Notes: generated by a model from the sequence alone, not told the origin. 64,000 nucleotides of DNA from Acetivibrio thermocellus ATCC 27405 (GCF_000015865.1 NC_009012.1:744001-808000); one strand, 5' to 3'. Counted from the stretch's first letter, positions 51,921 through 61,407 are shown. Program-made: numbers and translations.

Positions 51921-54327
51921 GAAAGATTTTTTGGATTTTCTAAATCAAAATATACTGATTCTTGACGGTGCTACAGGTACCGAGCTTCAAAAAAGAGGGA
52001 TGCCCGGCGGGGTATGCCCTGAGATGTGGGTAATTGAAAATCCGGATGTGATTATGGATATACAAAAAGATTACATAAATGCTGGGTCAAATGCTGTATA
52101 TACCTGTACCTTTGGAGGCAATAGAATAAAGCTTTCCGAGTTTGGATTGGGTGACAAGGTGGTTGAAATAAACAAAAAACTGGCACAGCTTTCAAGAAAG
52201 GCCGCAGGAGAAAAGGGATTGGTTGCGGGGGATCTTGCACCTACCGGAAGATTCGTAAGACCCTTTGGGGACATGCCCTTTGAAGAGGCGGTGGATGTTT
52301 ACAAGGAACAGGTAAAGGGCCTTTTGGAAGGCGGTGTGGACTTTTTTGTAATAGAAACCATGATGGACATACAGGAAGCAAGAGCGGCTCTGCTGGCCGT
52401 AAAAGAAAGCTGTGACCTTCCTGTGTGCGTCAGCATGACCTTTGACGAAAGCGGAAGAACTCTTACGGGAACCGATTCGGTGTCGGCTCTGATTATTCTG
52501 CAAAGCCTTGGAGCGGATGTTGTAGGATGCAACTGTTCCACAGGACCGCAAGACATGATAAAAATAATCAGAGAAATGAAACCCTATGCAAAAGTGCCTC
52601 TGCTTGCAAAGCCAAACGCAGGACTTCCCAAATTGATTGACGGAAAAACCCGGTTTGATATGGAACCTGAAGAATTCGGAAGTTACATAAAAGAGTTTGT
52701 GGAAGCGGGAGTAAATCTTTTGGGAGGCTGCTGCGGTACATCTCCTGTGTACATTGAGCAGATTCGAAAAAATATTGAGGGATTAAAACCCATACCTCCA
52801 CAGCCAAAAGAAATTTGTGCCGTTGCTTCCGCCAGAAAAACGGTTTTCGTTGATGCCAATGAACCCGTTGTGGTGGTGGGAGAGAGGATTAATCCAACAG
52901 GGAAAAAGAAACTGCAGGAGGAATTGCGTCAGGGCATGACATCCCTGGTAAGGCAATTCGCAGTAGAACAGGTGGAAAAAGGTGCGGACATACTGGACGT
53001 TAATGTGGGCATGCCAGGAATAGATGAAAAGGAGACAATGGTAAAAGTAGTAGAACTTTTGTCTTCCATCACTGACGCTCCGCTTTGTCTGGATTCTTCT
53101 TCTCCGGAGGTTCTTGAGGCTGCTCTTAGGATTTATCCCGGCCGGGCCCTTATAAATTCCATTTCGGCGGAAAAGGTAAAAATAGAGAAGCTTCTTCCGA
53201 TTGCTGCAAAATACGGAGCGGCGTTTATACTTCTTCCATTGGGTGATGCAGGAGTGCCCAAGAGTGCCGGAGAAAGGTGTAAAATAGTTGAAGAAGTTTT
53301 TAATGAAGCGTCAAAATGGGGATATACAAAGAAAGATGTCATAGTGGACGGACTTGTTATGACTGTCTCGGCCGACCAGGAGGCGGCTGTTGAAACATTA
53401 AAGGTCATAGAATGGTGTACCCAAAGTTTTGGCTGCGGAACAATAGTGGGACTTTCGAACGTGTCTTTCGGAATGCCTGAGAGAGCTTGGATAAACTCGG
53501 CTTTTCTCGCTATGGCAATCGGATACGGACTTACCATGGCCATATTAAATCCGTCCAGCGATACTCTTATGAGCATAAAGATGGCTTCGGATGTATTGAA
53601 GGTCAAGGATAGGAACAGTAAAAAATATATTGAGCATTTTGCGGCTTTAAAGAGTGACAAGCCCCAGGTTGTTGAAAAAAAGGATACGGCAAGCCCTGTT
53701 GAAAAAGTGTATGATGCCGTGGTAAAGGGTGACAGGGAGAATATTCGAAAATATATTGATGATGCGTTAAAAGACGGAACAGAGCCTTCGATAATTGTTG
53801 ATAAATATCTTATTCCCGCCATAACTCATGTGGGCGACCTTTACGACAGAAAAGAGTATTTTTTGCCTCAGCTTATACAAAGTGCGGAGACGATGAAAGA
53901 AGCCTTCGGCATTTTAGAACCTCTTCTTAAGAAAGAACCAGTGGACGAAAAAGGTAACAAGGTAAAAGTGATACTTGCCACCGTAAAAGGAGATATCCAC
54001 GACATCGGAAAAAATATAGTTGGATTGATGCTTAGAAACTATGGATTTGAAGTATACGATCTTGGAAAGGATGTAAGCGCCGAAGAAATAGTGAAAAAAG
54101 CAAAAGAGACAAATGCGCCGATTATAGGTCTTTCCGCTCTTATGACAACAACAATGCTCGAAATGAGGGAAGTTGTAAGCTTAGTCAGACAAGAGGGGCT
54201 TAACGCTAAAATAATGATTGGCGGAGCGGTGGTAAATGCTGATTATGCAAAAGAAATCGGTGCAGACGGATATTCCGAGGATGCTTACGGTGCGGTGAAA
54301 CTTGCGTCAAAACTTGCAGGAATTTAA
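51913..54327 (+). CDS. metH: Cobalamin-dependent methionine synthase lacking the activation domain
   Basis: An 804-residue enzyme that moves a methyl group from methyltetrahydrofolate to homocysteine. Domains: homocysteine-binding barrel about 1-290 (LDGATGTELQKRG; zinc Cys pair in GGCCGTSP); pterin-binding barrel about 320-580 (VVVGERINPTGKKKL, DILDVNVGMPGID); cobalamin cap about 605-675; B12-binding Rossmann domain about 676-804 with DIHDIGKN, whose His696 ligates cobalt. The fourth, activation domain is the separate upstream gene. The frame begins at 51892, but the ATG at 51913 matches the family start. Confidence 0.95.
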   Translation: MNKKDFLDFLNQNILILDGATGTELQKRGMPGGVCPEMWVIENPDVIMDIQKDYINAGSNAVYTCTFGGNRIKLSEFGLGDKVVEINKKLAQLSRKAAGEKGLVAGDLAPTGRFVRPFGDMPFEEAVDVYKEQVKGLLEGGVDFFVIETMMDIQEARAALLAVKESCDLPVCVSMTFDESGRTLTGTDSVSALIILQSLGADVVGCNCSTGPQDMIKIIREMKPYAKVPLLAKPNAGLPKLIDGKTRFDMEPEEFGSYIKEFVEAGVNLLGGCCGTSPVYIEQIRKNIEGLKPIPPQPKEICAVASARKTVFVDANEPVVVVGERINPTGKKKLQEELRQGMTSLVRQFAVEQVEKGADILDVNVGMPGIDEKETMVKVVELLSSITDAPLCLDSSSPEVLEAALRIYPGRALINSISAEKVKIEKLLPIAAKYGAAFILLPLGDAGVPKSAGERCKIVEEVFNEASKWGYTKKDVIVDGLVMTVSADQEAAVETLKVIEWCTQSFGCGTIVGLSNVSFGMPERAWINSAFLAMAIGYGLTMAILNPSSDTLMSIKMASDVLKVKDRNSKKYIEHFAALKSDKPQVVEKKDTASPVEKVYDAVVKGDRENIRKYIDDALKDGTEPSIIVDKYLIPAITHVGDLYDRKEYFLPQLIQSAETMKEAFGILEPLLKKEPVDEKGNKVKVILATVKGDIHDIGKNIVGLMLRNYGFEVYDLGKDVSAEEIVKKAKETNAPIIGLSALMTTTMLEMREVVSLVRQEGLNAKIMIGGAVVNADYAKEIGADGYSEDAYGAVKLASKLAGI

Positions 54328-54433
54328 AAATATAATAAAAATTGATATGGAAAACAAATTAATTATTAAAAATTAAAAACATATTGTTATTAAAAAATTA
54401 TAAAAAATATGGGTTGGGAATATAAGAATCCTA

Positions 54434-54462
54434 TTGACACTATATATGGTGTATGGTATAAT
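54434..54462 (+). promoter_or_regulatory. Consensus sigma-A promoter of the riboswitch-nrdDG transcript
   Basis: TTGACA at 54434-54439, TATAAT at 54457-54462 and a spacer of exactly 17 bases: both hexamers are perfect. It is about 450 bases before nrdD, and the cobalamin riboswitch begins directly behind it. Confidence 0.9.
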
Positions 54463-54484
54463 TAACTACAACAAGATATTGATA

Positions 54485-54720
54485 AAGATATGGGTGCCTG
54501 GGAAGTTGCCGTCTCAGGTTAAAAGGGAAGCAGGTGAGAATCCTGCACGGTCCCGCCGCTGTATTGAGGAGATGTTTCAAATTTGTGCCACTGAATTAAT
54601 TGCAGAATTAATTTGGGAAGGCTTGAAACGTCGATGATTCTAAGTCAGAAAACCTGCCTGTATCTGAGAAACACCGTTGCTCTACGAAGGATAGGGAGGT
54701 GTTGAGAGTTTCTGTTTTTC
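54485..54720 (+). promoter_or_regulatory. Cobalamin riboswitch upstream of nrdD
   Basis: The leader has the conserved B12-box pieces in order: GGGAAGCAGGTGAGAATCC near 54528, GCACGGTCCCGCCGCTGTA near 54545, a peripheral stem (TTTCAAAT...GGCTTGAAA), and AAGTCAGAAAACCTGCCTG near 54642. The tail may form the expression platform: AACACC at about 54670 pairs with GGTGTT at about 54700, followed by a T-rich stretch, and a further CAGTCTC/GAGACTG hairpin lies at 54726-54751. The gene controlled, class III ribonucleotide reductase, does not need B12, so the switch would lower it when B12 is plentiful. The rest of 54328-54911 is unstructured AT-rich sequence. Confidence 0.92.
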
Positions 54721-54911
54721 CAAAGCAGTCTCAAATTTGTAAAAGAGACTGTTCAGTTTGCCATGTCCATATAAATATCATCATACAGATCATCTTATTT
54801 TCTCATGAACTTGAGCTTTTCTTGGGAGTGTTAATTTGTCCGGCGTACACAAGGATACGTACACAAGGATATTTTTGTGTCTGCGAAAAAAATCAGATGG
54901 GAGATGTATTA

Positions 54912-57002
54912 ATGGTTACGAAAATTTCAAAAAGGGATGGAAGAATTGAAAAGTACCAGCCTGAGAAAATAACCTGGGCAATATTTAAAGCTGCAACTGC
55001 CTGCGGAGGAAGTGATTTTGGCCGTGCTGAAGAACTTTGCCGCCAGGTAAATGAAATACTCAACAAACAGTTTAAAGACAGGATACCTGGAGTAGAAGAT
55101 ATCCAGGACATTGTTGAAAAGGTTTTGATTGAGAACGGTCATGCCAAAACTGCAAAGGCGTACATATTGTACCGTGAGAAAAGGAAAAGCGCCCGGGATT
55201 TGAATGCCTTGGTGGGAGCCACTATTAACATGTTTTCAGACTACCTGGGGGACAGGGACTGGCATATTAAGGAGAATGCCAATACTCAAAAAAGTGTAAA
55301 CGGCCTGAACAATTATGTGAGAGAGGTTTTTACAAAAAAATACTGGCTTTATGAAATTTATCCCGCTGAAGTAAGAGAAGCGCATGAAAACGGAGACTGC
55401 CACATACATGACCTGGGTTTCTTCGGTCCTTACTGCGCAGGTTGGGATTTACGCCAGTTGCTTTTAGACGGATTCGGCGGTGTTGAAGGTAAAGTGGAAA
55501 GCAGGCCGGCAAAGCATTTGAGATCATTTTTGGGACAAATTGTAAATTCCACTTTCACAACTCAGGGAGAAACAGCCGGAGCTCAGGCATGGTCCAGTTT
55601 TGATACATATTGTGCGCCGTTTATACGTTATGACAACATGACGTATGAACAGGTAAAACAGTGCCTTCAGGAGTTCGTTTTTAACATAAATGTACCCACA
55701 AGAGTAGGATTTCAGTGTCCTTTTTCAAATCTTACATTTGACATAAAGGTACCAAACACTTTGAAAGATGAGCCGGTTATTATCGGCGGAAAATATATGG
55801 ATGCAACTTACAAAGAATTCCAAAAGGAAATGGATATGTTTAATACGGCCTTTTGTGATGTAATGTTGGAAGGCGATGCGAAGGGAAGAGTGTTTACCTT
55901 TCCGATACCTACTATTAATATCACAAAGGATTTTGACTGGGATAACCCGGTAGTGGATAAATTTATGAAAATAACTTGCAAATACGGCATACCGTATTTT
56001 GCAAATTATATAAACTCGGATTTGTCGCCGGAAGATGCCGTATCTATGTGCTGCAGGCTGAGAATTGACACTACCGAGCTTAGAAAAAGAGGAGGAGGGC
56101 TTTTTGGAAGCAACCCACTGACCGGGTCCATTGGAGTTTTTACAATCAACCTTCCAAGAATCGGTTATCTTTCAAAATCTGAAAGTGAATTTAAGGAAAG
56201 ACTTTGGAAAATCGCGAATATAGGCAAAACATCTCTGGAGATCAAGAGAAAGATAATTGAGCAGCAGTCGGAAAAGGGACTTTATCCGTATTCAACCCAT
56301 TACTTAAGGCACGTTAAGCAAAGGACAGGAGAATATTGGTTCAATCACTTCAATACTATTGGAATTGTTGGAATGAATGAAGCGCTCAAAAACTTTATGG
56401 GAAAAGATATAACGACTCCGGAAGGCCAAAAGTTTGCCATTGATATAATGCATTATTTGAGGGATATTTTGTTGGAATTCCAGAACGAAACCGGACATTT
56501 TTACAATCTGGAAGCCACTCCTGCGGAAGGAACATCTTACAGGCTTGCCAAAATTGACAAGGAAAGATATCCTGACATAATTACAGCAGGACGTGATATC
56601 CCATATTATACAAACTCAACCCAGCTTCCTGTGGATTATACGGATGATATTTTTGAGACTTTGGAACTTCAGGACGAACTCCAGTCTCTCTACACCGGAG
56701 GTACGGTTCAGCATCTTTATCTTGGCGAAAGCATTGAAGATGTCAATGTGTGCAAGAATCTTATAAGAAAGGTGTTTACAAATTACAAAATGCCCTATAT
56801 CTCAATTACTCCAACCTTTAGCATCTGCAAGGACCATGGATATATAAAAGGAGAGCATTTCAAATGTCCTGAATGCGGCAACGATACCGAGGTATGGTCA
56901 AGGGTAACCGGGTATTTAAGACCGGTGGCAAATTATAATATTGGTAAAAAGGAAGAGTATTTCAACAGGAAGAAATTTAAACTGGCGGAGAAAGTGTCAT
57001 GA
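54912..57002 (+). CDS. nrdD: Anaerobic (class III) ribonucleoside-triphosphate reductase
   Basis: A 696-residue glycyl-radical enzyme that makes dNTPs without oxygen. The N-terminal ATP-cone starts VTKISKRDGRIEKYQPEKI; the barrel has HIHDLG, TQGETAGAQAW and RIDTTELRKRGGG; the C-terminus has the zinc cysteines (CPECG) and the radical site RVTGYL, with Gly667 as the radical carrier. The frame runs back to 54699 through unrelated leader text; GGGAG 8 bases before 54912 sets the start. It overlaps nrdG by ATGA. Its leader holds a cobalamin riboswitch. Confidence 0.95.
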   Translation: MVTKISKRDGRIEKYQPEKITWAIFKAATACGGSDFGRAEELCRQVNEILNKQFKDRIPGVEDIQDIVEKVLIENGHAKTAKAYILYREKRKSARDLNALVGATINMFSDYLGDRDWHIKENANTQKSVNGLNNYVREVFTKKYWLYEIYPAEVREAHENGDCHIHDLGFFGPYCAGWDLRQLLLDGFGGVEGKVESRPAKHLRSFLGQIVNSTFTTQGETAGAQAWSSFDTYCAPFIRYDNMTYEQVKQCLQEFVFNINVPTRVGFQCPFSNLTFDIKVPNTLKDEPVIIGGKYMDATYKEFQKEMDMFNTAFCDVMLEGDAKGRVFTFPIPTINITKDFDWDNPVVDKFMKITCKYGIPYFANYINSDLSPEDAVSMCCRLRIDTTELRKRGGGLFGSNPLTGSIGVFTINLPRIGYLSKSESEFKERLWKIANIGKTSLEIKRKIIEQQSEKGLYPYSTHYLRHVKQRTGEYWFNHFNTIGIVGMNEALKNFMGKDITTPEGQKFAIDIMHYLRDILLEFQNETGHFYNLEATPAEGTSYRLAKIDKERYPDIITAGRDIPYYTNSTQLPVDYTDDIFETLELQDELQSLYTGGTVQHLYLGESIEDVNVCKNLIRKVFTNYKMPYISITPTFSICKDHGYIKGEHFKCPECGNDTEVWSRVTGYLRPVANYNIGKKEEYFNRKKFKLAEKVS

Positions 57003-57688
57003 GAATTGCAGGGATACATAAAAACTCCTTTGTGGATTTCCCAGGAAAAATAGCAATTGTTGTTTTCACACCGGGCTGCAACATGAATTGCTTTTACTGT
57101 CACAATAAAACACTGATTTCCGGAGGCAACGAGGAGTTTATTGATAATGATGAGGTTCTTGAACTGCTTGTCAAAAGAAGAGGATTTATCGACGGCGTGG
57201 TTATAAGCGGAGGAGAGCCCACACTTCAGAAGGATCTGGAAGGTTTTTTGGAAAAGGTCAAATCCCTGGGATATGCGGTAAAGCTGGATACCAACGGGAC
57301 AAATCCCCATGTGGTTGAAAACCTTGTCCAAAATGGGCTGGTGGATTATATTGCAATGGACGTGAAAGCTCCTTTTGGCAAATATAATGAAATTTGCCGC
57401 ACAAACGTGGATGTTGATAGCATTAAAAAGAGCATTGAAATTATAAAAAGCGGCAAAGTAGACTATGAGTTCCGCACTACCGTTGCTCCGGGGCTTGAAA
57501 TGGACGATATCTTTGAAATAGCAAGAGGTATTGAAGGGGCAAGACTGTATGTCCTGCAGAAATATCGGGATGTGTCGGAAAGCGCTGTGAAGGACTTCCG
57601 TAATCCTCAATTTCTGCTGGATGCGGCAGTAAGGATAAAAGGAATTGTTCAGAGAGTGGAAACAAGAGGAGTGGCGTTTTGCGCTTAG
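56999..57688 (+). CDS. nrdG: Anaerobic ribonucleotide reductase activating protein
   Basis: A 229-residue radical-SAM activase that generates the glycyl radical on NrdD. The 4Fe-4S motif CNMNCFYC (C27, C31, C34) and the SAM-binding SGGEPTLQKDLEGFL are present, with DTNGTNP and DVKAPFGKY further on. It overlaps the nrdD stop by ATGA, so translation is coupled. A strong terminator follows. Confidence 0.93.
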   Translation: MRIAGIHKNSFVDFPGKIAIVVFTPGCNMNCFYCHNKTLISGGNEEFIDNDEVLELLVKRRGFIDGVVISGGEPTLQKDLEGFLEKVKSLGYAVKLDTNGTNPHVVENLVQNGLVDYIAMDVKAPFGKYNEICRTNVDVDSIKKSIEIIKSGKVDYEFRTTVAPGLEMDDIFEIARGIEGARLYVLQKYRDVSESAVKDFRNPQFLLDAAVRIKGIVQRVETRGVAFCA

Positions 57689-57713
57689 TTTCTGTTATCA
57701 ATTACTGTTAAAC

Positions 57714-57744
57714 AAAAGCGATGGATGAAATCTCCATCGCTTTT
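57714..57744 (+). terminator. Intrinsic terminator of nrdDG
   Basis: AAAAGCGATGGA pairs perfectly with TCCATCGCTTTT around a 7-base loop, 26 bases after the nrdG stop. Confidence 0.85.
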
Positions 57745-57865
57745 ATAATATATAATCTTGTAATAATTATTCTTTAAAATAAATAAATATAATTTCTTTT
57801 ATATAATTTTTTATAACAAAATCTAATTTTGTAACATTTACTACAACAATTCTTTGCAACATTCT

Positions 57866-59506
57866 TTATAGCAATCTTTGAATTCTTTCTCTTACTTTTT
57901 CTTCGCCCATAATCTGCTGTATCTCCCAAAGGTCCGGTGAACTGCTGCGGCCTACTATGGCGATTCTTATAACAGTGCTTACATCACCCACATGTCCTTT
58001 GTACATGTCGGGATTTTTCTTGTAGTCCTTTGGTTTTGCCGCATATCCGTTTTCTGTGGCAATAACCTTGATTTTTTCAAACCACTGTGTTTGATCATCG
58101 TTGTGGTCGTAGGTTTCAAGGTATGCCTTAAGTATTTTTTTGGCTTCCTCTTCGTCTACGTTGTCCGGATATTTGTCAACTATTGCAAAGTATTCATCAA
58201 AGAAATATTTAATGAACTCAAATATTTGTTCACAATAGATTAAGTCTTTGCGCGGTTTTTCAGAATTTCTGCCCACAGACAAAAGTTTTATTACCGAATC
58301 CTTATGTTCTTCGAGCAGATTAACAATCTCTTTTTTGTATTCCTTTGCCCATTTCAGCAAAAATTCATAAATTTCTTCCGCCGGAATTTTAGCCAAAACA
58401 TTTTTGCTTACATCGTTAAGTTTGTCCAAGTCAAACAAAGCACCGGAATTACTCATTTTATTCAGAGAGAAAGGAAAATCATTTATATCGCTGTCCGGAT
58501 TTTGAATTCTCCACTCTTCAAAGTTGGAGTTTAATATTGTCATAAGATACTCTCTTACTGCAGCGGGGTGATACCCCAGTTGCATGTAATATTCCAATCC
58601 CAATTCCGGATCCTTTCTTTTTGAAAGCTTTCTTTTAACTCCGTTGTCTATTTTCATCAAATGGGCTGTATGACAGTATACCGGCAAATCCCATCCCAGT
58701 GTCGTAAACAATTCATAATGGATGGGAAGGGTTGAAAGCCATTCCTCACCTCTTACCACATGGGTAACTCTCATCAAATGGTCATCCACCACATGGGCAA
58801 AATGGTAGGTTGGTATACCGTTTGCTTTTAGAAGCACTATGTCCTGAAAGTTAACCTGCATGGAAAGACGGCCTCTTATGGCATCATCAATTTCAAAGGT
58901 TTCTTCAGGATTACCCATGGATTTAAAACGAATAACGAAGCTTTCGTTGTTTTCCAGATGCTTTTGAACTTCTTCCAAGGTCAAATTTCTGTGAACAGCC
59001 CATTTGCCGTAGTAACCTGTATTAACGTTTTCAGCCAGTTGCTGTTTTCTTATTTCCTCAAGTTCTTCTTCCGAGCAGAAACAAGGATAGGCTCTGCCCA
59101 TTTCAACCAAATGTTTGGCCACGGTTTGATAAATTTCAGCACGATTGCTCTGAAAATACGGGCCGTAATTGCCTGTTTCTCCGTTGATGCCTGCTCCTTC
59201 GTCAAATTTGAGGTTGAAGAACTCCAAAGAGGATATAATGGTTTCCACTGCTCCTTCAACTTTACGCTTGTCATCAGTATCCTCTATGCGGAGAATAAAC
59301 ACTCCGTTGCTCTGATGAGCCAGACGTTCATCCACGAAAGCCCCGTACAGATTGCCAAGATGGATAAAACCTGTCGGACTTGGCGCCAGCCGCGTAACTT
59401 TTGCTCCGGGGCTTAAATTTCTGGCAGGAAATACAACGTCTTCGTAATAGGAAACCGATTTGGTTATGTGCGGGAAAAGCATGTCCGCCAACTTTTTATA
59501 ATCCAT
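57866..59506 (-). CDS. gltX: Glutamyl-tRNA synthetase
   Basis: A 546-residue class I aminoacyl-tRNA synthetase. The HIGH-type motif is APSPTGFIHLGNLY, followed by ILRIEDTDDKR, the acceptor-binding part, and the KMSKS-type motif KRKLSKRKDPE. The C-terminal anticodon-binding helices end with IVGRSSSPDLWEIQQIMGEEKV. The frame begins at 59518, but the GAGGTG that overlaps it serves the ATG at 59506. A tRNA-Glu gene lies 94 bases upstream on the same strand, so enzyme and substrate may share a transcript. Whether it also charges tRNA-Gln cannot be judged here. Confidence 0.93.
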   Translation of the reverse strand: MDYKKLADMLFPHITKSVSYYEDVVFPARNLSPGAKVTRLAPSPTGFIHLGNLYGAFVDERLAHQSNGVFILRIEDTDDKRKVEGAVETIISSLEFFNLKFDEGAGINGETGNYGPYFQSNRAEIYQTVAKHLVEMGRAYPCFCSEEELEEIRKQQLAENVNTGYYGKWAVHRNLTLEEVQKHLENNESFVIRFKSMGNPEETFEIDDAIRGRLSMQVNFQDIVLLKANGIPTYHFAHVVDDHLMRVTHVVRGEEWLSTLPIHYELFTTLGWDLPVYCHTAHLMKIDNGVKRKLSKRKDPELGLEYYMQLGYHPAAVREYLMTILNSNFEEWRIQNPDSDINDFPFSLNKMSNSGALFDLDKLNDVSKNVLAKIPAEEIYEFLLKWAKEYKKEIVNLLEEHKDSVIKLLSVGRNSEKPRKDLIYCEQIFEFIKYFFDEYFAIVDKYPDNVDEEEAKKILKAYLETYDHNDDQTQWFEKIKVIATENGYAAKPKDYKKNPDMYKGHVGDVSTVIRIAIVGRSSSPDLWEIQQIMGEEKVRERIQRLL

Positions 59507-59600
59507 ATTGCACCTCATTGTTATTTTTTTTATAGTTATTTATAGTCAAAATTAAAGACGGCTTTTGTTGTTAAAACAAAGAACCGTCGTATTATTCCTT

Positions 59601-59675
59601 TGGTGACCCATAGGGGAATCGAACCCCTGTTTCCACCTTGAGAGGGTGGCGTCTTAGCCGCTTGACCAATGGGCC
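59601..59675 (-). tRNA. tRNA-Glu (anticodon CUC)
   Basis: A 75-base cloverleaf on the minus strand: acceptor GGCCCAT paired with ATGGGTC, D arm with GGTCAAGCGG, anticodon stem CCACC/GGTGG with loop CTCTCAA (anticodon CTC, codon GAG), T arm with GGTTCGATTCC, and an encoded CCA end. It precedes gltX. Confidence 0.96.
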
Positions 59676-59714
59676 GTATTGCAATGAATATATTATGCAC
59701 TGTACACGCAACAT

Positions 59715-59743
59715 ATTATACACTCAACGGATTTTTTTTTCAA
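59715..59743 (-). promoter_or_regulatory. Promoter of the tRNA-Glu (and possibly gltX) transcript
   Basis: On the minus strand TTGAAA (59738-59743), 17 bases, TATAAT (59715-59720); the -10 ends 40 bases before the tRNA. The rest of 59676-60016 is AT-rich with no gene or clear structure, ending in the AAAGGAG of the first broken gene. Confidence 0.7.
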
Positions 59744-60016
59744 TATTAAATTAGAAAAAATTTTTGGCAGTATATTTAATTAAGTAATGTTTTTTACTTT
59801 CACGTCAGTTTTTCGGCAAAATTTTGTTAATGTTCGCAGGTTTTAAAATTTGTTGCTAAAAGGTAAATGTTACGAAGATAAAAAAAGTAGTGGACTGCTA
59901 CATGTATAATCTGATAAAATATGGGAGATAGGGCTAATAAAGTTTATTTTTCTTGTTTTTCACGGTTTTGAAGAATATTTTTGACGACATATTATCCGGC
60001 TTAATAAAGGAGTATA

Positions 60017-60471
60017 ATGTATGACGGATTTGTTTATGAAGATAAAAAATTTTTCACCTTCAGTAAGATGGGAAACACAGGCTGTCTGATTTCCTGCGTT
60101 GCAACGGCCATAACGAATCTGAATGTTCCGATAACTCCAAAAGAATTAAACGCGGCTTTGACTGAAAAGGACGGTTTTCTTGGTGTCGATTTAATCTGGT
60201 ATAAAATAAACGAGGCCATACCGGAAGTTGACTATAGATACAGCCGTATTTTTAACAGCAAAACCATAGAAAAGGATCTTGAAAGAGGACTTTTACCCAT
60301 TGTAAATGCCCGCTACCATAAAACCGGAGAACTCATTGAGTGCTGATTGTGAGGGCAAAAGAAGGGGAGTTTATTATCTGTTACCCACTGGATGACGGAA
60401 CTGAAACAAGATTGCTTTCAGACCACGGGAGGGTTTATGCTTACAGGGTAACTGAAAGGGCAGAAAGGTGA
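60017..60471 (+). pseudogene. Broken peptidase-C39-like protein
   Basis: The first frame gives 109 residues starting MYDGFVYED with NTGCLISCVATAITNLNV, the Cys nucleophile region of C39-like (papain-fold) proteins. It ends at TGA 60344-60346 after KTGELIEC. In the next frame the missing half continues, reading H-stop-VLIVRAKEGEFI then PLDDGTETRLLSD, ending at 60471. The expected His-Trp-Val-Leu-Ile-Val catalytic His motif is therefore broken twice: a one-base shift near 60325-60333 and TGG changed to TGA at 60337. It has a good AAGGAG and ATG, so the protein was once expressed. This is decay, not a small gene. Confidence 0.75.
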
Positions 60472-60858
60472 TTTTGTTGAAAGAAAAAAATGTCTTTGTA
60501 ATCACAGGACCATGCGGTGTGGGTAAATCCACGGCATCTCGCAGGCTGGCGCAAACTTTGGACAAGAGTTGTCATATAAATGCGAATTTGATTTATGAGA
60601 TGGTAGTTGGCAGATATTTGTTTCCGTGGCAGGAAGTATTAAAATATATAGTCCTGATGGCAGATGAGAACACTGTCAGAATGAGGGACGGTAAAAGACC
60701 TCCTCAAGAGGTTATGGGGGACAGGGCTATAGAGGTTTTTAATGAATTTAAAGATAAAAAAAATTGACTGCAAATATATTCTTGATACGTCTTGCAAGAG
60801 TATTGAGGATATTGTTTTAGAGATTAAAAGGGAAGAGCGCTTTATAATGGAAAAATAA
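60468..60858 (+). pseudogene. Broken P-loop nucleotide kinase-like gene
   Basis: A frame from GTG 60468 (TTG 60474 or 60477 are better placed behind AAAGGTGA) encodes FVITGPCGVGKSTASRRLAQ, then jumps after only about 40 residues to LKYIVLMADENTVRMRDGKRPP. In related small kinases the P-loop and the VLMADE strand are about 90 residues apart, so a middle section seems lost. The frame ends at 60767 in KDKKN-stop after an eight-A run (60756-60763); in another frame the natural C-terminus continues (CKYILDTSCKSIEDIVLEI) to TAA at 60856-60858. The A8 shift could be a base-calling error; the missing section could not. Confidence 0.65.
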
Positions 60859-60889
60859 CTCTACTGAAGGTTTGCAGGAGGATGGTAAT

Positions 60890-61407
60890 ATGAATAGTGT
60901 TAAGATAAATGTAAAATATACAACGAAAGACTTTAAGGATTTTTTTCTGTCCACAAGATTTATGGGTATAATAGGAAAAATGAATATTGCAATATCTTTA
61001 TTCTTTCTTTTGGTAATCGGTGTGCTGGTTTTAAATACAATAGGTTATATAATCCTGCTACTGTAATAGTGGCTTTTCTTGCATTTCCTCAGTTTATTTT
61101 CTTGCCAATAGCCGTAAGTTTCGGATACAATAAGTTATATAAAAATGATGATAATTTAAAAAAGTCTGTTAAATACATTTTCTACAAAGATTATTATGTA
61201 ATCAAGAATTTTGCGGGAGAAAGACGAATTGATTGTATAAATATTGAGAAGGTTGTTGAGAAAGAATCTTGTTTTGTTTTGCATTTAACCTCTAAATTGT
61301 TACAAATAATGCCAAAAAAAGTTTTTGAAGAAAAAGAACGTGAGCTAAAGAAATTCAGACAGCTCATGAATGAATATCAAAGCTGTAAGTCTTCGGTGAG
61401 AGTTTAA
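60890..61407 (+). pseudogene. Frameshifted YcxB-like membrane protein
   Basis: The first part (from ATG 60890, behind AGGAGG) reads VKYTTKDFKDFFLSTRFMG and one membrane helix, and stops at 61064-61066. The second part continues in the next frame with NPATVIVAFLAFPQFIFLPIAVSFGYNKLYK, a second helix and YIFYKDYYVIKNFAGERRIDC, ending at 61407. Joined, they make one YcxB-like protein of about 170 residues with two helices and a C-terminal PH-like domain. A single missing T near 61045-61050 (TTATTATA to TTATATA) would explain it. The function of YcxB is unknown. Confidence 0.7.

Noticed and set aside
54699-54911. An N-terminal extension of NrdD by 71 residues
   Set aside because: It translates the riboswitch tail; the ATP-cone begins at residue 1 of the 54912 start, which has its own GGGAG.
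60017-60346. Programmed frameshifting in the C39-like gene
   Set aside because: No slippery heptamer, and the downstream frame contains an additional TGA in place of the expected Trp codon.
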